64,000 nucleotides of DNA from positions 870,001 through 934,000 of the forward strand of contig CM049316.1 in NCBI GenBank assembly GCA_026874595.1. The letters are read 5' to 3'. The translations under genes and the position numbers were made by a program. This stretch comes from Sipunculus nudus (taxonomy: Eukaryota; Annelida; Sipuncula; Golfingiida; Sipunculidae). Within the stretch, counting starts at the first letter, position 1, and every line of letters begins with the position of its first letter. This document shows positions 34,800 through 47,172 of this stretch, one piece after another. The notes beneath the pieces were generated by a model that saw nothing but the letters and a program-made list of their open reading frames with translations, searched no databases and was not told where the DNA came from.

Positions 34800-34952
34800 C
34801 GTGAGGAATTTCAGGAACTAAAGCGGCTATGAGGTATGTCATTAACTAAAGAGATTGTAAGGAATGTCATTAACTTAAAGAGGTTGTGAGGTATGTCAAT
34901 AACAAAGAGCTCATGAGGAATGTCATTAACTAAAGAGGTTGTGAGGAATTTA
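34800..34952. repeat. 28-bp minisatellite, left remnant
   Basis: Degenerate units such as GAGGTTGTGAGGAATGTCAT then TAACTAAA occur here. The same units resume at 38771-38827 and 42045-43390, so one array has been interrupted twice by mobile elements. Confidence 0.8.
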
Positions 34953-37900
34953 AACAAGTGACCCATGGGTCATGACGCTCAGCTGCCATGCATGACCTGT
35001 GACATCATGGCCTGAGATTCACAACTTCCAGTCAAATTTTGAAGAACCAATTTGCCAATTTGTTGAAAATTTTCTATGACAACAGAAATATATATCACCT
35101 ATGTCTGGTTAAAACACATTGAATTGATGGTCTGAGGAAAATGTATGATTGTTAAGCTATCAGGAACTATTCCAACAGCTTGCTTGAAACCTGTCAGTCT
35201 CATAAGGAACTTCACAAAGGGCAAATATAAGATCAAAATATATAGCAAAAATCAAGGAAATACATGTCAGAACTAGAATACGGGTAGTCGACAAGCGACT
35301 ACGTGTATCCGCCTAAATCAGAGTGGAACTGGTGAAGTGAGGCATGGATTGAGTGGCAAGGGGAAATAGAGTGAAGTTTTGCATATTAGCATGGATGTCT
35401 GCAGCCCCATTGTGTATGTAGGTTGCGCCACCTACCACAAAATCCAGAAAGCTGTCCAAGTTGTATACACATGCAAAATTTAAGGCAGATAAGTCAAACC
35501 ACTACATGTATATGAGTGATTTTTGCGCTTGGCAGACAAACAGATGGACGCTGTGCAAAAATGGCTGCAGGTGGTGCCACCAGTTTTGCGTATGATAAAG
35601 AGCTATGTGAGAACTATACACATGCAAAACTTTGGCCCAATTGGTCAAACGGTTCCCAAGATATGAGCTTGGATGTCTGCTGCATAAACTTGAATGCAGG
35701 TGGCGCCACCTGTCATAAAATCAAGAGAGCTGTCGGGGATGTATAAACCTGCAAAATTTTAGGCAGATATGTCAAACCACTGCAGAGATATGAGTGATTT
35801 CATCCCATGGCAGACAAATAGACGGGAGCTGTGCAAAAATGGCTGCAGGTGGCGCCACCAGTTTTGCGTATGATACAGAGCTATGTGAGATCTATACACA
35901 TGCAAAATTTTGGCTCAATCGGTCAAACGGTTCCCGAGATATGAGCTTGGATGTCTGCAGCGTAAACGTTAATGTAGGTGGTGCCACCTGTCATAAAATC
36001 AGAAAAGCTGTCTAGGATGTATACGCATGCCGAATTTTAGGTGAATTAGTCACACCACTGCAGAGATATGAGTGATTTTAACCCCAGGCAGATGAACAAA
36101 TGGACACTGTGCAAACATGGTTGCAGGTGGCGCCACCTTTTGTTGTATATGTTATAAAGCTATCCCAGGGCTATATTTGTATACGCATGCTGAATTTCAG
36201 GTGAATTAGTCAAACCACAGCGGAGATATGAGTGATTTTAACCCAAGGCATACAAACAGATGGACACTGTGCAAACATGGTTGCAGGTGGCGCCACCATT
36301 TTTTGTATGTTAAACAGCTCTCCAAGGGCTACATTTGTGCAAAAAAATTTCCTGATCGGTCAAACGGTTCCCGAGATATGTTGGTTTATGTGTGGAAACA
36401 GACACACAAACTGACGCAGAGTGCAGAAGAAAGGTCAGAGGTCAAAACAAAATTGGGGTGCAGCTGTTCACATGTGAACTGAACATAATCCCGGGTTTCC
36501 TAAAATTCTTCCCAGCGGTTATGGAGGAGTTCTCCGGACACCTACGCGGCAGCAGCGGTGTGCAGCTGAAAACCTAGTATCTGCAAAACTCTGTTTTGGC
36601 GGATGCAATTATTGAGAAACAGGTGCTTCTGTATGAATTTTTATTCAATACAAGCCAACTGTATTGCACTTTTATAAATGATGGTAATATTTATTCAGAA
36701 ATATTTGACCCAATCCTTTACAAGATTACATAAATATACATCCAACTGCATTCACTTTAACTGTTCTTGAGATAATATGATCAAAAGGAATTAAAAGATG
36801 GTTGCCTGGTGGCCATATTGGACTTTTGACAAGTCTGAAATCAGACAACAAACATTCTCTAAATCGGACCAAACATTAAAGAAAAATTACTGAAACTGCA
36901 CTGAAGAAATAATTTCTAAGGTGGCTAACTGGCAGACATAATGGATTTCTGACAAGTATGACATTTGATATCCCACATTCTCCAATAAGAGACCAAACCT
37001 AGGGCAAATTATCCAGTAATGAATGCCCAAAATAATTCAAAAGGCATGTCCAGGCGCTCATATCAGATTTATAGATATGCAATTGTAAAAAGTGTAAGTC
37101 CAATATTTTTTATTATCACTCTGCTTTTCAATGGGGTCAGCAGGGTAGGTAAACTGCCAAACCTGAAAGAAAAGAAATGCAGAAAGCATGACTAAGGGTC
37201 TTGAAATAAAACAAAAAGCCATCCTAAATCAAGGTACACATCCACATATTATGAGAACAAACACTTGCTTTTATATGTGGTGATATATATTAAATTATTC
37301 AGATATCTAGGAAACTATGTTTATTGCTAGGATTCCATAAAATAAACTGCAAAATGTTCCCATCATCTTATAAATCAGTAGCTAAACCTTAATACTATAC
37401 TCTCATAGTCTTAATGCCTGGCTGAAGCATTCAGACAACAGTGTTTTTGTTATGAAGTAACGAGGTACTTATCACTGATCCTTATCACTTAATAGGCTGA
37501 AACAAAAGGGAGTCATATGTCACCAGTGTCACTCACAATTACAGCCACACAGGGAGATTACCAGCTGGGGTGGGATAGTTATATATACAAGAAAAATAGA
37601 GATGGTCTATAAAATAAGTAATTGTGAACATCACTGACCTATAAAATAAGTAATTGTGAACATCACTGACCTATGACCTTGGCCTTTTGCCCACATATCA
37701 ACTGGATTTTTTCTAAATGATGGGTAACTACTAACCACTTAAATCTGGTGTAATTACTTTGCAACCAATGGGTGAATAACTTTGACCTGCAACCTTTAAC
37801 CTGCTGACCAGCTGACCCCAAAATCAATAAGTTATTTATTCAAGCAAAAAGACCCATAAATATGAAGTTTGAGTCAAACTGAGTGATGCATAGATGTGGC

Positions 37901-38770
37901 ATATGTGAAAGACTGAAGGTTTGGGTTGAACAGTTACACTTGAAATATGCTCACAAGCATTTAGAACAATTAAATATTGTGACCTTGACCTTTGACTTTT
38001 TGACCTCAACATCAATAGGCTTCTTCCCTTATTGGTAGGTAAGCCATATATGACAGATGGAAGGTACAGATTGAAAAGTTTGCCTGAAAATTACTCCATG
38101 CAAGAAGTGGGTGCTGTGAACTTGACCTTTGACCTCAAAATCAACAGGTCTTTTCCCCTGTTGGCAGAGAAGCCATATCAGTGCTGAAAGGTTTGGAGTG
38201 AAAAGTCTAGCTTGAAATGTGTCCACAACCTTTTCAAATAAGTGGATCCTGTGACCCTGACCTTTGACCTTGTGACCTCAAAATCTATAGGATTCTTCTC
38301 CAACTTAGTAGGTGAGCTATATGTGAAAGATCAAAGAATTGGGATGAAAGGGTTGGCTTAAAATGCATCCACAGGCTTTTCAAAGAAGAGGCTCCTGTGA
38401 CCTTGACCTTTGACCTTTTGACCTAAAAAAAATTATGGTTCTTCCCCTGTTGATAGGTGAGCTGTATGTGAAAGATGGAAGGTTTGGGATAAATATTTTG
38501 TCTCAAAGAGTTATATCTGGTGGGTGCAAACACACCCCATAACTTCGAGAATATAGGTCACAGTGACCTAATTTCAGGTTTGCAAGGAGATCTTTTTATA
38601 ACCTCTAAGACTGCATAGGGTTCATGGCCCTAGCCCCTACGGTTACGATTTGTGCCCTGCTAACGGACGGACGGCCGGCCGGAGGGCCGGCCGGACGGAC
38701 AGACGGAAGGACGACGGACAAAGACCCATCGCTATAGCCCAGCATGACTGAAAGTCAGCTGAGCTAAAAA
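34953..38770 (-). mobile_element. HelB composite inserted in the minisatellite, carrying HelC
   Basis: The left end is AACAAGTGACCCATGGGTCA then TGACGCTCAGCTG. The right end is AAAGTCAGCTGAGCTAAAAA with a paired TAGCCCAGCATGACT upstream. GACCCATGGGTC is a perfect palindrome. A HelC element lies inside at 35273-36608. The right part has four units of about 140 bp, each with TGACCTTTGACCT or a near match. A strong ACGGACGGCCGGCCGGAGGG tract lies about 80 bp before the end. Minisatellite units flank it on both sides. Confidence 0.7.
35273..36608 (-). mobile_element. HelC Helitron-like element, both ends intact
   Basis: The left end is CTAGAATACGG, then the hairpin GTAGTCG-ACAAG-CGACTAC, then TGTATCCGCC at 35304-35313. 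The right end has GGCGGATGCA (36598-36607), the inverse of the latter with one change, after the hairpin-forming GTATCTGCAAAACTCTGTTT. The body is modules with GGTGGCGCCACC or its CA/TG variants at 35571, 35699, 35847, 35976, 36126 and 36288 (approximate). The host flanks are GAA and TTATTGAG, consistent with insertion between A and T. Short frames in the modules give similar peptides because the modules are homologous; I do not regard them as genes. Confidence 0.78.
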
Positions 38771-38827
38771 CTAAAGAGGCTGTGAGGAATGTGATTAACG
38801 AAAGGATTGTGAGGAATGTCATTTACT
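38771..38827. repeat. 28-bp minisatellite, middle remnant
   Basis: Two units (CTAAAGAGGCTGTGAGGAAT, GATTGTGAGGAATGTCATTT) lie between the HelB composite and the HelA composite. They are the same unit as at 34800 and 42045. Confidence 0.8.
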
Positions 38828-41800
38828 AACAAGGCCTACAGGCCTAATGCGAACAAGTTTGGGAGTGTGAATGGAGGTTTATTTTTAAAATTAAATATTG
38901 ATCCTTTTAAGTCCTGCATATCTACCTTAGTCATTATGATTTCAGGAAAATGGACATTTCAGACCTGCAATTTTCAGACTAGGACATTTTGAAACTAGAA
39001 TATGGGTAGTCGACAAGCGACTATGTGTATCCGCAGAAATCAGAGTGGGACAGGTGAAGTTAGGCATGGTTTAAGTGGCAAGGGGAATAGAGTGAGGTGT
39101 GTTGTATATTAGCATGGATGTCTGCAGCTTAAACGTAAATGTAGGTGGTGCCACCTGTCATAAAATCAAGAAAATTGTCCAATTGTATAAACCTGCAAAA
39201 TTTCAGGTGGATAAGTCAAACCACTGCTGAGATATGAGTGATTTTATCCCTAGTCAGAGGAACAGATGGAAGCTGTGTATAAATGGTTGCAGGTGGTGCC
39301 ACCAGTTTTGCCTATGATGAAGAGCTTTGTGAGATCTATACACATGCAAAATTTTGGCCCAATCAGTCAAACAGTTCCTGAAATATGAACTTGGATGTCT
39401 GCAGAGTATACCTGAATGTAGGTGGCGCCACCTGTCATAAAATCGAGAAAGCTTTCCAGGATGTATAAACCTGCAAAATTTCAGGTAGACATGTCAAACC
39501 ACTGCTGAGATATGAGTGATTTTATCCTAAGGCAGATGAACAGATGGACGCTGTGCATAAATGGTTGCAGGTGGCGCCACCAGTTTTGCCTATGATTAAG
39601 AGCTATGTGAGATCTATACACATGCAAAATTTTGGCCCAATCAGTCGAACTGTTCCTGAGATATGAGCTTGGATGTCTGCAGAGTAAACGTGAATGTAAG
39701 TGGCGCCACCTGTCATAAAATCAAGAAAGCTTTCCAGGATGTATAAACCTGCAAAATTTCAGGTAGATATGTCAAACCACTGCTGAGATATGAGTATTTT
39801 TACGCCAAGGCAGATGAACCGATGGATGCTGTGTATAAATGGTTGCAGGTGGTGCCACCAGTTTTGCCTATGATGAAGAGCTTTGTGAGATCTATACACA
39901 TGCAAAATTTTGGCCCAATCAGTCAAACAGTTCCTGAAATATGAACTTGGATGTCTGCAGAGTATACCTGAATGTAGGTGGCGCCACCTGTCATAAAATC
40001 GAGAAAGCTTTCCAGGATGTATAAACCTGCAAAATTTCAGGTAGATATGTCAAACCACTGCTGAGATATGAGTGATTTTATCCTAAGGCAGATGAACAGA
40101 TGGACGCTGTGCATAAATGGTTGCAGGTGGCGCCACCAGTTTTGCCTATGATTAAGAGCTATGTGAGATCTATACACATGAAAAATTTTGGCCCAATCAG
40201 TCGAACTGTTCCTGAGATATGAGCTTGGATGTCTGCAGAGTAAACGTGAATGAAAGTGGCGCCACCTGTCATAAAATCAAGAAAGCTTTCCAGGATGTAT
40301 AAACCTGCAAAATTTCAGGTAGATATGTCAAACCACTGCTGAGATATGAGTGATTTTACGCCAAGGCAGATGAACCGATGGATGCTGTGCATAAATGGTT
40401 GCAGGTGGCGCCACCAGTTTTGCCTATGATGAAGAGCTATGTGAGATCTATATACATGCAAAATTTTGGCCCAATCGGTCAAACAGTTCCCGAGATATGA
40501 GCTTGGATGTCTGCAGAGTAAACGTGAATGTAGGTGGCGCCACTTGTCATAAATCAAAAAAGCTGTCCAGGATGTATATACCTGCAAAATTTCAGCTGGA
40601 TAAGACAAACCACTGCTGAGATATGAGTGATTTATCCCAAGGTAGATGAACAGATGGAAGTTGTGCATAAATGGTTGCAGGTGGTGCCACCGGTTTTGCC
40701 TATGATGAAGAGCTATGTGAGATCTATACACATGCGAAATTTTGGCCCAATTGGTCAAACAGTTCCCCAGATATCAGCTTGGATGTCTGCATTGTAAAAA
40801 TGAATGTAGGTGGCGCCACCTGTCATAAAATCGAGAAACCTGTCCAGGATGTATAAACCTGCAAATTTCAGGTGGATAAGTCAAACCACTGCTGAGACAT
40901 GAGTGATATTATCCCAAGGCAGATGAACAGATGGACGCTGTGCAAAATGGTTGCAGGTGGCGCCACCATTTTTAGTGTATGTTATAAAGCTATCAAAGGG
41001 CTACATTTGTGCAAAATTTTTAGCCTGATCTGTCAAATGGTTCCCGAGATATGCAGGTTTAAGTTTGGAAACAGACACACAAATGGATGCTGGGCAGCAA
41101 GGAAAGGTCAGAGGTCAACAAAAAATGAGGGTGCAGCAGTTCACGTGTGACCTGATGATAAACCCGATTCGCTTAAAATACAAACCAAGTTTTTTCAAAC
41201 AGTTGAAAGATATAGTTCCAATAATCTGGGAATTCTGCATCTAAACATTGTGTCCAGACGTCTAGATGCTGTGTTTAGACGTCTAGACACATTGTCTAGA
41301 CATCCACCCAGAGCCAGGTCAGTTGCCATGGTGATGTCTGGGTGTACTGAGTGACCTCTTGACTTGGCTGCTGAAACTCAGCATATTGTCAAATCTGTTT
41401 TCAAATACAGAAAGCCTTTTTCAATTGGCTACAATGCTTTTTTTAAACTGTATTAACCCAATCTATTCTTTTAAAACTGGCAGAACCCTACCATAGAATA
41501 ATTCTTGTAAAGTTTAAACCAATCAGCTTAACAGTTTCATCATAAATCAGTGTATAAGCTAGAAGAGTTTAAAAGTTACATTTTTGCTTGTAAAAAAACA
41601 CATCAATGTAGGTGGCGCCATCAATACCTCAAAATCAGATATGACATATGTGACAAACATTGGTATAAAATTTGGTGATTAAAGCTCTGGCCAAAAATCT
41701 CCGAACTGGAAGCATTCGAACAAACTTGAGAGAAATTGTTCCAGGGATCATTTCTGTGAAATATTGGACAATTTGGCTGGACAATTCAGAGAAGAAGATT

Positions 41801-42044
41801 TTTAAAGGTTTTTAAGCTTTTTCTCTATAAAATCTAAATTAATGCAGATACCCAATAATAAGCTCCAGGGCACCAAGTTTCACATGTGACTAATTCTTAC
41901 ATGTAATTTGGAGCTGCTAGCTCCGAGGGTTTCTGACTTACAGCCATGGACGGCAGAAAGCCAGCCCTGGACGGCGGACGGCAGATGGCTGACGACGGAC
42001 AGACGACGCTGTGCCATCGCATAAGCTCACAGGTTCACTAAAAA
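38828..42044 (-). mobile_element. HelA composite inserted in the minisatellite, carrying HelC
   Basis: The left end is AACAAGGCCTACAGGCCTAA then TGCGAAC. The right end is CATCGCATAAGCTCACAGG then TTCACTAAAAA. The left 170 bp match the short element at 56937 (GTCCTGCATATCTACCTTAG). A HelC block occupies 38995 to about 41180. From there the text is the GCAAACCAAG-type HelA right half. Minisatellite units flank the element on both sides. Confidence 0.65.
38995..41180 (-). mobile_element. HelC with amplified modules, right end missing
   Basis: It starts CTAGAATATGGGTAGTCGAC with the hairpin GTAGTCG/CGACTAC and GTATCCGC. About seven double modules follow, each about 279 bp with two GGTGGCGCCACC-type palindromes. 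A block of about 557 bp at 39271 is repeated nearly unchanged from about 39828. The terminal hairpin seen in other HelC copies is absent; the text passes into HelA sequence near 41175. Confidence 0.7.
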
Positions 42045-43390
42045 GGTTGTGAGGTATGTCATTAACTCAAGAGGCTGTAAGGTATGTCATTAACTAATGA
42101 GGTTTTGAGGTATGTCATTAACTAAACAGCTCATGAGGTATATCATTAACATATCAGCTTGTCTCAGGGGTTGTTAGGTGTGTCAGTAACCTCAGAGTTG
42201 TGAGGAATGTCAGTAACCTCAGAGTTGTGAGGAATGTCAGTGACTAAAAGGCTTGTGAGGTATGTCACTAACTAAACAGCTCATGAGGTATATCATTAAC
42301 ATATCAGCTTGTCTCAGGGGTTGTTAGGTGTGTCAGTAACCTCAGAGTTGTGAGGAATGTCAGTAACCTCAGAGTTGTGAGGAATGTCAGTGACTAAAAG
42401 GCTTGTGAGGTATGTCACTAACTAAACAGCTCATGAGGTATATCATTAACATATCAGCTTGTCTCAGGGGTTGTTAGGTGTGTCAGTAACCTCAGAGTTG
42501 TGAGGAATGTCAGTAACCTCAGAGTTGTGAGGAATGTCAGTGACTAAAAGGCTTTTGAGGTATGTCACTAACTAAACAGCTCATGAGGTATATCATTAAC
42601 ATATCAGCTTGTCTCAGGGGTTGTTAGGTGTGTCAGCAACCTCAGTATTGTGAGGAATGTCAGTAACCTCAGAGTTGTGAGGAATGTCAGTAACTAAAAG
42701 GCTTGTGAGGTATGTCACTAACTAAACAGCTCATGAGGTATATCATTAACATATCAGCTTGTCTCAGGGGTTGTTAGGTGTGTCAGTAACCTCAGAGTTG
42801 TGAGGAATGTCAGTAACCTCAGAGTTGTGAGGAATGTCAGTGACTAAAAGGCTTTTGAGGTATGTCACTAACTAAACAGCTCATGAGGTATATCATTAAC
42901 ATATCAGCTTGTCTCAGGGGTTGTTAGGTGTGTCAGCAACCTCAGTATTGTGAGGAATGTCAGTAACCTCAGAGTTGTGAGGAATGTCAGTGACTAAAAG
43001 GCTTTTGAGGTATGTCACTAACTAAACAGCTCATGAGGTATATCATTAACATATCAGCTTGTCTCAGGGGTTGTTAGGTGTGTCAGCAACCTCAGTATTG
43101 TGAGGAATGTCAGTAACCTCAGAGTTGTGAGGAATGTCAGTAACTAAAAGGCTTGTGAGGTATGTCACTAACTAAACAGCTCATGAGGTATATCATTAAC
43201 ATATCAGCTTGTCTCAGGGGTTGTTAGGTGTGTCAGTAACCTCAGAGTTGTGAATAATGTCAGTACATAAAAGGCTTTTGAGGTATGTCACTAACTAAAC
43301 AGCTCATGAGGTATATCATTAACATATCATCTTTACAGAAGGGTAGTGATTGAGATATATCATTAACTTAAGGGTTGTGAGGTATGTCAG
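42045..43390. repeat. 28-bp minisatellite amplified as a 150-bp higher-order repeat
   Basis: Simple units (GGTTGTGAGGTATGTCATTA) run to about 42120. Then a 150-bp block repeats with exact spacing: ACTAAACAGCTCATGAGG occurs at 42121, 42271, 42421, 42571, 42721, 42871, 43021 and 43171. Each block is five subunits of 27, 27, 28, 28 and 40 bp. The last block is shortened, and degenerate units end near 43390. Blocks differ by only a few bases, so the amplification is recent. Confidence 0.93.
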
Positions 43391-43929
43391 TATTTTGACT
43401 AAGGAAGGTTTAGTTTCCTCAGCAAATATCATGGTTATACTCCACACATTATCATCATTATTGTTACTTTATTCATTTATATTTTTTATATTTTCACCAC
43501 CATTTAAACACAGAAAATTTTACTATCTGATCAGTCATGCAAATAACTTAACACATGAAAAATACTTATCTAATTTCTGGTATACAATTAAATCTAAAAT
43601 AAGTATAATATAGGCTTGAAAAAAACAGTAACCATGTTGAGTAAGTAAATATCTTTCTTGCTGTTTTGGAATGGTATATTTTGTTCAGGCCCCTAACTTC
43701 TACAATTACCAAATATTCACTTTATTTCTTGCATGTACACAAAAACAAGAAGGGAATATTCATACCACATATGGAAAAATAACAGCCTCTGGTTTGAAAT
43801 AAAGGCAGTCATGAACTGTAACAACAGATTTTCAGTGGAAAATGGAGGGTTTTCCTTAATTTCTTGAAAGAACAAATTTTTGGGTTTGATCAGAGAATTC
43901 AAGCATGACCAAGATTTCAAGAAAAAAGA
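43391..43929. other. AT-rich intron sequence with a decayed HelB-like part
   Basis: From about 43560 the text resembles the HelB body in order (TCTAATTTCTGGTATACAAT, TAAGTAAATATCTTTCTTGC, CATGTACACA, GGAGGGTTTTCCTTAATTTC) but is strongly diverged and has no HelB end. It includes an 87-codon plus-strand frame, which I regard as chance. Confidence 0.4.
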
Positions 43930-46900
43930 TGGGTATATCTGTTCACTTTAGATGATTATATGTGTGTGACATACTTGGCTTTCAAGACAAATGGTGGGTA
44001 TATCTATTCACTTTAGATGGTTATATGTATGTGACTGTGTTTCAAGTACACATGGTGGGTATATATGTTCACTTTAGATGATTATATGTGTGTGATGTAC
44101 TGGGCTTTCAAGACAAATGATGGGTATATCTGTTCACTTGAGATGATTATATGTGTGTGACTGGGCTTTCATGTACAAATGGTGGGTATATCTGTTCACT
44201 TTAGATGGTTATATGTTTGTGACTGTGCTTCAAGTACACATGGTGGGTATATCTGTACACTTTAGATGATTGTATGTTTGTGACGTACTGGGCTTTCAAG
44301 TACACATGGTGGGTATATCTGTTCACTTTATATGATTATATGTGTGTGATAAATTGGCTTTCCAAGTACACATGGTGGGTATATCAGTACACTTTAGATG
44401 GTTATATGTTTGTGACTGTGCTTCAAGTACACATGGTGGGTATATCTGTACACTTTAGATGATTGTATGTTTGTGATGTACACGGCTTTCAAGTACACAT
44501 GGTGGGTATATCTGTTCACTTTATATGATTATATGTGTGTGATATACTGGCTTTCCAAGTACACATGGTGGGTATATCAGTACACTCTAGATGGTTATAT
44601 GTGTGTGACTGGGCTTTTAAGTACACATGGTGGGTATATCTGTACACTTTAGATGATTGTATGTTTGTGATGTACCGGGCTTTCAAGTACACATGGTGGG
44701 TATATCTGTTCACTTTATATGATTATATGTGTGTGATATACTGGCTTTCCAAGTACACATGGTGGGTATATCTGTACACTTTAGATGATTGTATGTTTGT
44801 GACGTACCGGGCTTTCAAGTACACATGGTGGGTATATCTGTTCACTTTATATGATTATATGTGTGTGATATACTGGCTTTCCAAGTACACATGGTGGGTA
44901 TATCAGTACACTCTAGATGTTTATATGTGTGTGACTGGGCTTTTAAGTACACATGGTGGGTATATCTGTACACTTTAGATGATTGTATGTTTGTGATGTA
45001 CCGGGCTTTCAAGTACACATGGTGGGTATATCTGTTCACTTTATATGATTATATGTGTGTGATATACTGGCTTCCCAAGTACACATGGTGGGTATATCTG
45101 TACACTTTAGATGATTGTATGTTTGTGATATACTGGCTTTCCAAGTACACATGGTGGGTATATCTGCTCACTTTATATGATTATATGTGTGTGATATACT
45201 GGCTTTCCAAGTACACATGGTGGGTATATCAGTACACTCTAGATGGTTATATGTGTGTGACTGGGCTTTTAAGTACACATTGTGGGTATATCTGTACACT
45301 TTAGATGATTGTATGTTTGTGACGTACTGGGCTTTCAAGTACACATGGTGGGTATATCTGTTCACTTTATATGATTATATGTGTGTGATAAATTGGCTTT
45401 CCAAGTACACATGGTGGGTATATCAGTACACTTTAGATGGTTATATGTTTGTGACTGTGCTTCAAGTACACATGGTGGGTATATCTGTACACTTTAGATG
45501 ATTGTATGTTTGTGATGTACACGGCTTTCAAGTACACATGGTGGGTATATCTGTTCACTTTATATGATTATATGTGTGTGATATACTGGCTTTCCAAGTA
45601 CACATGGTGGGTATATCAGTACACTCTAGATGGTTATATGTGTGTGACTGGGCTTTTAAGTACACATGGTGGGTATATCTGTACACTTTAGATGATTGTA
45701 TGTTTGTGATGTACCGGGCTTTCAAGTACACATGGTGGGTATATCTGTTCACTTTATATGATTATATGTGTGTGATATACTGGCTTTCCAAGTACACATG
45801 GTGGGTATATCTGTACACTTTAGATGATTGTATGTTTGTGACGTACCGGGCTTTCAAGTACACATGGTGGGTATATCTGTTCACTTTATATGATTATATG
45901 TGTGTGATATACTGGCTTTCCAAGTACACATGGTGGGTATATCAGTACACTCTAGATGTTTATATGTGTGTGACTGGGCTTTTAAGTACACATGGTGGGT
46001 ATATCTGTACACTTTAGATGATTGTATGTTTGTGATGTACCGGGCTTTCAAGTACACATGGTGGGTATATCTGTTCACTTTATATGATTATATGTGTGTG
46101 ATATACTGGCTTTCCAAGTACACATGGTGGGTATATCTGTACACTTTAGATGATTGTATGTTTGTGATATACTGGCTTTCCAAGTACACATGGTGGGTAT
46201 ATCTGCTAACTTTATATGATTATATGTGTGTGATATACTGGCTTTCCAAGTACACATGGTGGGTATATCAGTACACTCTAGATGGTTATATGTGTGTGAC
46301 TGGGCTTTTAAGTACACATTGTGGGTATATCTGTACACTTTAGATGTTTATGTGTGTGCGACTAGGCTTCAATGCACATGGTGGGTATATCTGTTCACTT
46401 TATATGATTATATGTGTGTGATATACTGGCTTTCCAAGTACACATGGTGGGTATATCAGTACACTCTAGATGGTTATATGTGTGTGACTGGGCTTTTAAG
46501 TACACATGGTTGGTATATCTGTACACTTTAGATGTTTATGTGTGTGTGACTAGGCTTCAATGCACATGGTGGGTATATCTGTTCACTTTATATGATTATA
46601 TGTGTGTGATATACTGGCTTTCCAAGTACACATGGTGGGTATATCAGTATACTCTAGATGGTTATATGTGTGTGACTGGGCTTTTAAGTACACATGGTGG
46701 GTATATCTGTTCACTTTATATGATTATATGTGTGTGATATACTGGCTTTCCAAGTACACATGGTGGGTATATCAGTACACTCTAGATGGTTTTATGTGTG
46801 TGACTGGGCTTTTAAGTACACATGGTGGGTATATCTGTTCACTTTATATGATTATATGTGTGTGATATACTGGCTTTCCAAGTACACATGGTGGGTATAT

Positions 46901-47172
46901 CAGTACACTCTAGATGGTTTTATGTGTGTGACTGGGCTTCAATGCACATGGTGGGATTATCTGTTTATGTGTGTGCGACTAGGCTTCAAGTACACATGGT
47001 GGGTATATCTGTTTATGTGTGTGCGACTAGGCTTCAAATACACATAGTGGGTATATCTGTACACTCTAGATGGTTGTATGTGTGACTGGGCTTTCAAGTA
47101 CACATGGTGGGTATATCTATACACTTGAGATGGTTACATGTGTGTGACTGGGCTTTCAAGTTTACATGGTTG
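43930..47172. repeat. About 3.2-kb minisatellite with nested higher-order repeats
   Basis: Units of roughly 54-66 bp are built on AAGTACACATGGTGGGTATA then TCTGTTCACTTTATATGATT. A segment of 1,039 bp (about 44274-45312) is repeated nearly identically at 45313-46351. Within it a 326-bp period is visible. To the right, 188-bp (46226, 46414, 46602) and 128-bp (46602, 46730, 46858) periods take over. Long frames on both strands (up to 147 codons, with KYTWWVY repeated) are translations of the repeat, with no start or splice context. Confidence 0.95.

Noticed and set aside
35516-36015. Similar peptides from HelC modules (GGAT...CHKI-type frames)
   Set aside because: The similarity follows from DNA homology of the modules; GGTGGCGCCACC itself reads GGAT. 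The frames are short, broken by stops at module edges, and shifted in other copies.
44274-47085. Long open frames (up to 147 codons, KYTWWVY repeats) on both strands
   Set aside because: They are translations of the 60-bp minisatellite, are open on both strands at once, and have no start, splice or domain evidence.
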